Shown here: positions 25,953 through 33,522 of the stretch, in pieces | Position numbering within the stretch: the stretch's first letter is position 1 | Layout: each line of letters begins with the position of its first letter | DNA from: G965197715 sp965247615 | Lineage (GTDB): Bacteria; Chloroflexota; Dehalococcoidia; Lucifugimonadales; UBA1127 | Direction of reading: 5' to 3' | Assembly: GCA_965247615.1 (NCBI GenBank) | Contig: OZ252022.1 | Location: 2,294,001-2,358,000 of the forward strand | DNA: 64,000 bases | Made by a program: the position numbers and the translations under genes | The notes under the pieces: model-generated | Told to the model about the DNA's origin: nothing | The model's input: only the letters and a program-made list of their open reading frames with translations | Database searches by the model: none

Positions 25953-27155
25953 CTAGATGGCGCCGTCCCGGCGCAGGGCCTGGATGTCCGCGGCGGAGTA
26001 GCCGCCGGCGTCTGAGAGGACTTCGTCCGTGTGCTGTCCCAGGAGGGGGGCGGGCCGGAAGTGCTCGTCCTGGATCTGGGAGAGCTTGAGGTAGTTGCCC
26101 GCCATCCTGTACACGCCGGCCACGGGGTGTTCCGCTTCCACGACCATGTGGCGGTGCTCCACCTGGGGGCTGTTGAGCGCCTCAGCCACATTGGCTATGC
26201 GCGCACACGGGACGCTGGCATGCTCCAGGATGGGCAGCCACTCTGCGGTGGTCATGGTGCGGAAGGCGCGCTCGAGGATCTCGATGAGCTCCCACTTGTA
26301 CTTGGCCCGGTCGGCGTTGAGGGCGAACCTGGGGTCGTGCTTGAGTGACTCGAATCCGTCGAATTGGGCAAGAACCTCTGCAAGACTCTCCCAGAACTTC
26401 TGGGTGGTGCAGCTGATGGTGATGTAGCCGTCACTGGTTGGGAAGGAGCCGGCGGGGATGTTGATGTGATTGTACGCGCCCAGGGATTCGAGGACCTCCC
26501 CGGAGGCGAGGTAGTACTGGCCGATGTGCCCCTGAAGGTGAATCTGAACATCGAACATGCTTATGTCAATGTCCTGGCCTAGGCCAGTGCGCTCCCTGGC
26601 GTAGAGGGCGGCGAGGATGCCCTGGACGGCGGCGTCCCCGCTGCACAGGTCGGCGATGGGGAAGCCGACCATCATCGGGGCGCCGCCGGGCTCGCCGGTC
26701 AGGCTGAGGACGCCTCCCGCGGCCTGGAGGATGGGGTCAAAGGCGGGCCGGTCCCGCTCCGGCCCGGTGGCGCCGAAGCCGGAGATGGAGCAGCAGATGA
26801 TGCGAGGGTTCATCGCGCTCAAGGTCTCGTAGTCGACGCCGAGGCTGGCAGTGACGCCGGGGCGGAAGTTGCTGAACACCACGTCGCTCTTCCCGGCCAG
26901 GGCGTAAAATACGCGGCGGCCCTGCTCCGACTTGAGGTTGATGGTGATGCTCTTCTTGTTCCGATTCATGCCAAGGAAATAGAAGCTCTCGCCATTGAGG
27001 GTGTATGCCAAGAACCCCCTGGCCGCGTCGCCGACGCCGGGGGGTTCAACCTTGATGACCTCTGCGCCGAGGTCAGCCAGCGTCCGTGAGGCGAACGGGC
27101 CGGCTAGGACCTGGGTCAGGTCCAGGATGCGAACGTCAGAGAGAGGCATCTGCAT
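25953..27155 (-). CDS. CaiB/BaiF-type (class III) CoA-transferase
   Basis: 400 aa. Moves CoA between acids through an Asp-linked anhydride. VRILDLTQVLAGPFASRTLADLGAEVIKVEPPG is the class III N-terminal block (seen at 27040-27145). NRNKKSITINLKSEQGRRVF follows, and RPAFDPILQAAGG holds the catalytic Asp. The C-terminal AEWLPILEHASVPCARIAN completes the interlocked fold. The start is uncertain: ATG at 27155 or 27149 gives the normal length, and no strong ribosome binding site is seen. Longer upstream frames are Pro/Ala-rich and unlikely. Likely co-transcribed with the acyl-CoA dehydrogenase. Confidence 0.9.
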   Translation of the reverse strand: MQMPLSDVRILDLTQVLAGPFASRTLADLGAEVIKVEPPGVGDAARGFLAYTLNGESFYFLGMNRNKKSITINLKSEQGRRVFYALAGKSDVVFSNFRPGVTASLGVDYETLSAMNPRIICCSISGFGATGPERDRPAFDPILQAAGGVLSLTGEPGGAPMMVGFPIADLCSGDAAVQGILAALYARERTGLGQDIDISMFDVQIHLQGHIGQYYLASGEVLESLGAYNHINIPAGSFPTSDGYITISCTTQKFWESLAEVLAQFDGFESLKHDPRFALNADRAKYKWELIEILERAFRTMTTAEWLPILEHASVPCARIANVAEALNSPQVEHRHMVVEAEHPVAGVYRMAGNYLKLSQIQDEHFRPAPLLGQHTDEVLSDAGGYSAADIQALRRDGAI

Positions 27156-27317
27156 TGGTTGCGCTTTCGCATGTGCTCGCAGTGGGCCGGATCTGCCGCC
27201 GTTCGTGGGTTGGGGGCTGCTCCGGCGTGCGTGGCCATTATACGGCGGCGCCGCGTGCGCGGGGAAGGGCGCGGGCGGAGCCTCGGGGGGGCCGCTGCGT
27301 GCCCGGAAATTCAGCGG

Positions 27318-27346
27318 TTGTCGGAACACCAGGGGCTTGATACAAT
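27318..27346 (+). promoter_or_regulatory. Predicted promoter of the moxR operon
   Basis: TTGTCG (27318-27323), 17-nt spacer, TACAAT (27341-27346). The start near 27353 argues for translation from the GTG at 27395. Confidence 0.55.
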
Positions 27347-27394
27347 GCGCCCGTGCTCCAGGGCATCCGTCGTGAGAGAAGAGAGGGATCTCCG

Positions 27395-28363
27395 GTGACA
27401 GAGGCTGTAGCGATCCGGGATTCAGTCCTGCGGGTCATCGAGAATATCAGCAAGGTGATCGTAGGCAAGAACGATTCCATCGAGCAGATTATCATCGCCC
27501 TCCTGTGCGACGGCCACGCGCTGATTGAGGACGTACCCGGGGTGGGCAAGACCACCCTGGCGCGCAGCCTGGCCAAGTCCACAGGCTGCGACTTCAAGCG
27601 CATCCAGTTCACCCCCGACCTGCTTCCAAGCGACGTCACGGGCCACTTCATATATAACCAGCGGGAGCACGAGTTCGAGTTCCGCCCGGGCCCCCTGATG
27701 GCCCAGATTGTCCTGGCGGATGAGATCAACCGGGCAACGCCAAAGAGCCAGTCCGCGCTGCTGGAGGGGATGGAGGAGCACCAGACCACGGTGGACGGGG
27801 TGACGTACCAGCTCCCCAAGCCCTTCCTGGTGCTGGCGACGCAAAACCCCATTGAGTACGAGGGGACGTTCCCTCTGCCGGAGGGCCAGCTGGACCGCTT
27901 CTACATGCGCATTGGGTTGGGCTACCCCACCTTCAGCGAGGAGGTGGAGATCATTGGACGCCAGGAGCATGAGCACCCCCTGCATAGCCTGGAGCCCGTC
28001 ATTACGCCAGAGGAAGTCCTGCTGGCCCAGGAGCAGATCAAAGGGATCTTTGTGGACGGGCTGATCAGGCAGTACATCGTGGCCCTGGTGGAGGCCACGC
28101 GGAGCCACAGCGACGCAGCACTCGGCGCTTCACCCAGAGGGTCCCTGGGCCTCTTCCGGACGAGCCAGGCCTTGGCGTTCATCCGGGGAAGGGACTTTGT
28201 GCTGCCTGACGACGTGAAGGCCCTGGCCCAGCAGCTGCTGGCGCACCGGGTCATCGTCAGCCCCCAGTCGCGCATGCGAGGAGTCACGGGCACGCAGATA
28301 GTCGCGGCGGTGCTGGAGCAGGTGCCAGTGCCCGGGCTGCGCTCCCGCAGCCCCGCTACGTGA
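27395..28363 (+). CDS. MoxR-family AAA+ ATPase
   Basis: 322 aa from the GTG at 27395 (AGAGGG upstream). MoxR ATPases act as chaperones for metal insertion or complex maturation, usually with von Willebrand or DUF58 partners. DVPGVGKTTLARSLAK is Walker A, IVLADEINRATPKSQSALLE is Walker B, LATQNPIEYEGTFPLPEGQLDRF is sensor 1 with the Arg finger region, and SPRGSLGLFRTSQALAF is sensor 2. Its stop overlaps the DUF58 start (TGATG), so the two are translationally coupled. First gene of a three-gene operon. Confidence 0.93.
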   Translation: MTEAVAIRDSVLRVIENISKVIVGKNDSIEQIIIALLCDGHALIEDVPGVGKTTLARSLAKSTGCDFKRIQFTPDLLPSDVTGHFIYNQREHEFEFRPGPLMAQIVLADEINRATPKSQSALLEGMEEHQTTVDGVTYQLPKPFLVLATQNPIEYEGTFPLPEGQLDRFYMRIGLGYPTFSEEVEIIGRQEHEHPLHSLEPVITPEEVLLAQEQIKGIFVDGLIRQYIVALVEATRSHSDAALGASPRGSLGLFRTSQALAFIRGRDFVLPDDVKALAQQLLAHRVIVSPQSRMRGVTGTQIVAAVLEQVPVPGLRSRSPAT

Positions 28364-29637
28364 TGCGCCGCTGGCGAGTCCTCTCGGCCACCAATCGTTC
28401 TCTGATCATCGTCCTACTGCTGGCTCTCGCCCTCTTCTACGCTCTGGCCACCGGGGCGACGCTCTACTACCGCATCATCTATATCCTCGGCATCGCCTTC
28501 GCGGGCAGCTACGTGTGGTGCTACTTCAACATACGAGGAATCAAAGTAGAGATTGACCGCGAGCAGAGCCACGTGCAGGCCGGCGATACAATCCAGGAGA
28601 GCGTGGGCGTCCAGAACACGAGCCCGGTCCCCAAGGCGTGGTTGGAGGTGCGGGAGCTGACGAACATGCCCGGCGGCGAGACGGGCCAGGTGATGAGCCT
28701 GGAGGGGCACGGCCGGCGGTACTGGCGGGCGCGCCTTCCGGCGAGGCAGCGCGGGGTCTATACCCTGGGACCGGTCCAGGTCATCGCCCGCGACCCATTC
28801 GGCCTGTTCGAGCACCGCCGGGTCTTCCCCGGGACGCAAGAGGTGGTGGTCTATCCGGGCGTCGTCGACCTGCCCCACTTCAACATCGTCATGTCCGGCG
28901 CTCCGGAGGACGGCCGCCAGCGCCGGCCGGTGCAGCGCCCGACACCCCACGCGGCGGGTGTGCGGGAGTACATGGACAGCGACAGTCTGAGCCGCATCCA
29001 CTGGCCGACGACGGCCAGGATGGGCAAGCTCTACGTCAAGCAGTTCGACCAGGGCACGGGGAACGACCTCTGGGTCCTGGTGGACCTGGATGAGTCCGTG
29101 CAGGTGGGGTCAGGCGCAGAGTCCACGGACGAGTACGCGGTGACCGTGGCGGCCTCGGTGGCGATGAAGTACCTGAGCATTCGGGTACCGGTTGGGCTGG
29201 TGGCCCAGGGACAGGAGCGGGCACAGATAATGGCCGACCAGAGCCCAAGCCAGATCGGCCGTCTTCTGGACACGCTGGCGCGCGTGCGCGCCGACGGGCA
29301 CACGCCCCTGACGGAGCTTCTTCTGGATAGCCGCCGCCAGTTCCAGCGCAACAGCACGCTGCTGGTGGTCACGCCCTCGGCTGATCCAACGTGGGTGCGG
29401 GCGCTCACACCGGTGCTGCAGGTGGGGACCCGCGCGGCGGCCGTACTGGTCGATCCCCGGAGCTTTGGGGGGAGTGCGGACATTCACGATGTCTTGGAGC
29501 AGCTTGCCATGATCCGGGTCCCGTGCTTTGTGCTGCGGCAGGGCCAGCCCATCGCCCATGCGCTGTCGCTCCCCTGGGACGCGGCGGGCGCAAACGGCGC
29601 CGCCACTCCGGATCTCCAGGCACAGGGCAGCGTATGA
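28363..29637 (+). CDS. DUF58-domain membrane protein
   Basis: 424 aa. Two N-terminal membrane segments (SLIIVLLLALALFYALATG; IIYILGIAFAGSYVWCYF) are followed by a beta domain (residues 60-150) and the DUF58 block GVREYMDSDSLSRIHWPTTA near 200. The partner vWA-like region follows with LWVLVDLDESVQ (a MIDAS-like DLDES). DUF58 proteins work with MoxR ATPases. The ATG overlaps the moxR stop by one base, and the stop overlaps the next ATG by four, giving tight coupling. The C-terminal 30 residues are low complexity. Confidence 0.9.
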   Translation: MRRWRVLSATNRSLIIVLLLALALFYALATGATLYYRIIYILGIAFAGSYVWCYFNIRGIKVEIDREQSHVQAGDTIQESVGVQNTSPVPKAWLEVRELTNMPGGETGQVMSLEGHGRRYWRARLPARQRGVYTLGPVQVIARDPFGLFEHRRVFPGTQEVVVYPGVVDLPHFNIVMSGAPEDGRQRRPVQRPTPHAAGVREYMDSDSLSRIHWPTTARMGKLYVKQFDQGTGNDLWVLVDLDESVQVGSGAESTDEYAVTVAASVAMKYLSIRVPVGLVAQGQERAQIMADQSPSQIGRLLDTLARVRADGHTPLTELLLDSRRQFQRNSTLLVVTPSADPTWVRALTPVLQVGTRAAAVLVDPRSFGGSADIHDVLEQLAMIRVPCFVLRQGQPIAHALSLPWDAAGANGAATPDLQAQGSV

Positions 29638-32231
29638 ACCAGGCGCAGGCACAAACACAGACACCGGTCCAAGCGCAGGCGTTGGAAATGCGCGACCGGA
29701 TCATGGAAGTCAATGTTCGCTTCGTCCCTCGGGGAGGCTGGCTGGGCTTCTTCCTGGTGTTGGGTTCCGTAGCGGTGGTGGCGTGGTCGGTGGAGGCGGC
29801 GGACTGGGTGGAGACGCCGTCGCTGGTGGCGATAGCGGTGTGGGCCGTCTTGGTGGGCTACGCGGCCTCCAAAGCGCCGGGGCCGGGCATTCTGAAGCAC
29901 GTCGGGGCCCTGGTCATCGGGGGGGCCCTGGTGTACTGGCGCACGGCGACCTTGACCGAGGCCGCGGGCTGGCCCGAGATGTTTGTGGAGCTCAACGAGC
30001 GGCTCAGGCTGTGGTGGGACGCAGCCATCGGCGGGGGGATCAGCAGCGACATCATCCCGTTTGCCATAGGGCTTGGAGGTCTGACGTGGCTGGTGGGCTA
30101 TATCTCCTGCTGGGGGGTGCTCCAGCGCCGGAACCTCTGGATTGGCGTGATTCCCGGGACGCTGGCGCTCACAACCAACCTGAGCTATCTGCCTGACAAC
30201 TTTCTGGGCTACTTCTTCCTGTACCTGGTGCTGGTCATGCTCTTGGCCGTGGGCATGCAGACGCTGGGCCAGCAGAGCGGATGGAGACGCCAGGGTGTGC
30301 ACTTCTCTCATTTCTACGGCCTTTCCGTCTTTCACGGCGCGGCGTGGTTCATTGGGGGGGTCATCCTGCTGGGGGTCCTGCTCCCGGTACGGCCCGTCGT
30401 AGCGTCCGACTTCAAGGATGCCTGGAATGCCCTACGGTGGCCGGCAGTCCAGGCGGAGGACGAGTTCGCGCGGCTCTTCTCATCGCTGCCGGCGAGGAAG
30501 CCGATGCGGGCGCGCAATTTTGGGCCATACCTGCCGTTCCAGGGCGCAATCTCTCTGGGAGAGCAGGCAGTCTTCTTTGTCACGGCCCCAGAGCCGGCCT
30601 ACTGGCGCTCGCGAGTCTATCCGGTGTACACCTCCCAGGGCTGGAAGACGGATGATGCGGAGACCTATAGGCTCGGGCAGTTTCCGTCCATGTCGGTGGA
30701 GCGGGACGAGCGTGCGTCGACGGAGGTTGGGTACGGCGTGAGCTTGCCCACAGGCTCGGGTCCGATACCCATCAACGCGCTGCCCCTGGACATGAGTGTG
30801 CCCGTCGAGGTGGAGGTCAAGTCCAGCCCCCGCTACTGGCTGCCCCTGGACAATTCGTCGGAGATCTCTGCGGACGTGCCAGAGGACCTGCGCATGGCCT
30901 TCTTCCGCCTGGTCAGGGCCCGGTTCAACCTGGGAGGGACGCCGGTCTCAACCGACACGCTGCTGGAGTCACTTCCCAGTAACACCCTGATAGAGGTCCT
31001 GCGGTTCGAGGACGATGGGGGGTCCCAGCGGAGCGTGCGGGTGGATGCGAAATCCTGGGAAGGGCTCTCGGGTGCCTTGAACACCGCCATTGACCGGGGC
31101 AACGGCCGGCTGGTCGGTCTGCAGATACGCCGCGCTCCGCCATTGCCGCCGGACATCCTAGCGGTGCGGAGTCTTCGAAACATCGAGGACGGCATCGAGT
31201 ACACGGCGACGTCCCTAGTGCCGCCGGCGCCCACGGAGCAGCTTCAGGACGCCGGGACCTTCTACCCGGGCTGGGTGACGGACACCTACCTGCAGCTTCC
31301 CGACAACCTGCCGCAGCGGGTGCGAGACATGGCCGAAGAGGTGACGGTGGGCGCCCAGACACCCTACGAAAAGGCCATGGCTGTCCAGGAGTACCTCCGG
31401 CAGTATACGTACGACCAAAAGATCGACCCACCGCCGTTCAACGCGGATGGCATCGACTATTTCCTCTTCGAGTCCAAGCGAGGGTACAGCGAGTACTTTG
31501 GCTCCGCCATGACGGTGATGCTGCGAAGCGCCGGAGTGCCCGCCCGGCTAGTGGCGGGGCACTCTTCGGGCGTCCTGGATGAGGCCAGCGGCCAGTGGGT
31601 CATAAGGGACATGGACAGCCACGCGTGGAGCGAGGCCTATTTCCCCGGCTACGGCTGGGTGGAGTTTGAGCCCACGCCCGGGTTCATTCTGCCGGCCACG
31701 GCGACAGCGGCAGAGGACATTGCCGCGCTTGGCGCGGGCGACTTTCTGGATGACGAGGAGGACGAAGAGGACCTCGTGGACTTTCCATCGGGGAACTTCG
31801 GGGTTGGCGAACAGGGAGGCTCGCTCCTGGACAGCTCGGCAGCGGTGGGCGTGCTTGGGGCACTCCTGGCGCTGGCACTGGGCGCCGCCGGAGCGTGGTA
31901 CGTGTATTGGCGTATCCTGGTGCGGACGCCGGGGCCCTTCGGCGCCTTCGAGGGGATGTGCCGGCTGGCGGCCCTGGCGGGCGTTGGGCCCGACGGCTCG
32001 CATACGCCCCGGGAGTTCAGCTCCCACCTGGCCACGCTCTATCCGGTGGTCGGCGCCGACGTCCTTGTCCTGGGCGATGTCTACAGCCGGGTACGTTACA
32101 GCGTCCAGAAAGAACTGGAACCCACGTCACAAGAGTTTGGGCGCATCGGCCGGGCGTGGCGCCAGGTCCGGAGGTTCCTCTTCTTCCGTGCCGTGCGGCG
32201 CTTCGCCTTCTTCTGGCGCAATGCCGAGTAG
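29634..32231 (+). CDS. Transglutaminase-like membrane protein (TgpA type) lacking the catalytic Cys
   Basis: 865 aa, third gene of the MoxR/DUF58 operon (ATGA overlap). A Gln-rich N-terminus is followed by six or more membrane helices (about residues 35-250), a long extracytoplasmic region, the transglutaminase-like core (about 590-690), one more membrane helix (VGVLGALLALALGAAGAWYV) and a C-terminal cytosolic tail. The core is complete in layout, with GVPARLVAGH, His663 in SHAWSEAY and GYGWVEFEPTPG. However, the nucleophile position in RGYSEYFGSAM is Ser619 where the family has Cys. It could be a structural or peptide-binding relic, or a hydrolase that uses Ser. Confidence 0.9.
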   Translation: MNQAQAQTQTPVQAQALEMRDRIMEVNVRFVPRGGWLGFFLVLGSVAVVAWSVEAADWVETPSLVAIAVWAVLVGYAASKAPGPGILKHVGALVIGGALVYWRTATLTEAAGWPEMFVELNERLRLWWDAAIGGGISSDIIPFAIGLGGLTWLVGYISCWGVLQRRNLWIGVIPGTLALTTNLSYLPDNFLGYFFLYLVLVMLLAVGMQTLGQQSGWRRQGVHFSHFYGLSVFHGAAWFIGGVILLGVLLPVRPVVASDFKDAWNALRWPAVQAEDEFARLFSSLPARKPMRARNFGPYLPFQGAISLGEQAVFFVTAPEPAYWRSRVYPVYTSQGWKTDDAETYRLGQFPSMSVERDERASTEVGYGVSLPTGSGPIPINALPLDMSVPVEVEVKSSPRYWLPLDNSSEISADVPEDLRMAFFRLVRARFNLGGTPVSTDTLLESLPSNTLIEVLRFEDDGGSQRSVRVDAKSWEGLSGALNTAIDRGNGRLVGLQIRRAPPLPPDILAVRSLRNIEDGIEYTATSLVPPAPTEQLQDAGTFYPGWVTDTYLQLPDNLPQRVRDMAEEVTVGAQTPYEKAMAVQEYLRQYTYDQKIDPPPFNADGIDYFLFESKRGYSEYFGSAMTVMLRSAGVPARLVAGHSSGVLDEASGQWVIRDMDSHAWSEAYFPGYGWVEFEPTPGFILPATATAAEDIAALGAGDFLDDEEDEEDLVDFPSGNFGVGEQGGSLLDSSAAVGVLGALLALALGAAGAWYVYWRILVRTPGPFGAFEGMCRLAALAGVGPDGSHTPREFSSHLATLYPVVGADVLVLGDVYSRVRYSVQKELEPTSQEFGRIGRAWRQVRRFLFFRAVRRFAFFWRNAE

Positions 32232-32371
32232 CGAGGCTCCCCGGCCAACGCCGGCGGACTTGGCAGTCGGCCCGTAGGGACGAGTCCCTAGCGGGACCTC
32301 TGAACAACCCATCAACGCGGCCAACTTCCCTACGCGACTCTGCCGAATCCAAGGACCTGTTCAGACTGTCC

Positions 32372-33214
32372 TTAGGGAATGATCACCGAGTCGATCGTAT
32401 ACCACAGCCAGATACCCGCACCAATGGGCAGGTACCGCTCCATCAGCACTGTGTCAGTGCCGTCGAACTTTGTGGCTTCGCCGGTAGCGCCGTTGCTGAA
32501 GTGTCCAGCCTGGACGGCCTGGCAAGGCTCCGTACCGCTCTCCACATCGGCAGCAACCAGGACCTGATTGGTGCACGGGTTGGTGGCGCCCTGGGTCAGC
32601 CTGACGGTGTCGCCGGGTGACACGGAGATCCATGTTTCCCTGGAGGAATCCCACAGCAGGGCCTTCACCCACGGCGCCTCCCCCTGGGCAGTCCGCCTGG
32701 TGCCCAGGTAGTCGTCGGCGGAGATGCCGCCGGAACCAGGCGGGCTCCCGGGGACCGGGTTCTGATTCGTCCGCACCGGCACCAGGTTCCAGCCCACGAT
32801 CACCGGAATCGCCGGGGGCACCCCTGGGGGCGCGTTAAGGTTGGGCCGCCGCAGCTTGACCGGCTCCAGGCTGTCCGTGAACACGAAGTAAGCAGTGGTC
32901 GCAACCATCTGTTGCACCTCGCCCGTGAACAGTCCGCTCGTGCTGTCCCGCTGCGACACCTGCCACAAGTCCGATGCGCTGTCATAGGTCGCGACCGCGC
33001 TGGCCGGGTGCGTCAAGGGCAGCACCGAGTTGATGCTGGGGTCGGCTGGCCGAAATGGGAAGGATATCAGGTTCCAGCCCCGATTCATGCTCAGCTCTAT
33101 CGGTGGCTCGTCCTGGGCCTGCACACCGGTCCACCAAAAGGCCGCGACGCCCAAGGAGAAGATGAGTCCAAGCACCAGGATAACCCGGCGGGGCCGCCGC
33201 ATCACTTCCTGCAT
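32372..33214 (-). CDS. Secreted or membrane-anchored protein of unknown function
   Basis: About 280 aa. Start uncertain (ATG at 33214 or 33202; an ATG at 33247 has no spaced ribosome site). VILVLGLIFSLGVAAFWWTG is a signal or anchor segment, cleaved perhaps after VQAQ. The exported part has two related strands, MNRGWNLISFPFRP and VIVGWNLVPVRTNQ. Such GWNL strands occur in repeat modules of Chloroflexota surface proteins. The rest is beta-rich with a Cys pair (NPCTNQ, TEPCQA). It ends in LPIGAGIWLWYTID. The upstream DNA shares a 63-nt element with the ftsZ upstream region. Confidence 0.75.
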   Translation of the reverse strand: MQEVMRRPRRVILVLGLIFSLGVAAFWWTGVQAQDEPPIELSMNRGWNLISFPFRPADPSINSVLPLTHPASAVATYDSASDLWQVSQRDSTSGLFTGEVQQMVATTAYFVFTDSLEPVKLRRPNLNAPPGVPPAIPVIVGWNLVPVRTNQNPVPGSPPGSGGISADDYLGTRRTAQGEAPWVKALLWDSSRETWISVSPGDTVRLTQGATNPCTNQVLVAADVESGTEPCQAVQAGHFSNGATGEATKFDGTDTVLMERYLPIGAGIWLWYTIDSVIIP

Positions 33215-33335
33215 GGTGGGTTTACTCCCGCTTGTGAAGGCCTTCATCCCCCATTCGGGAGAGGGAGGCTTACGGCGGCGGCGAGGGTATCACGCAGGTC
33301 TTGGGGTGTCAAACTGAACGCGGACGCCTGTCATC

Positions 33336-33398
33336 GTGCAGCGATTCTGTCAGTGGGTAACTGTTCAATGAGAATGTCAGTCTATGAGAGGACTGACC
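33336..33398 (-). repeat. 63-nt element A upstream of the secreted-protein gene
   Basis: Aligns without gaps to 59382-59444 (about two thirds identical, mostly transitions). It ends 23 nt before a TTGACA (plus 33307-33312) that may be the -35 of the secreted-protein gene. Confidence 0.55.
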
Positions 33399-33522
33399 AA
33401 CGCCCAGCCGATCATCGCTGCGAGCGTACAGCTTTCGCTGTTCCCGCATTAAGACCATTACCGCCGCTGGCATGGCGCCGTGTTCCGGCAGGCGGCCCAA
33501 AGCGGGATTTTGGGACGGGCGC

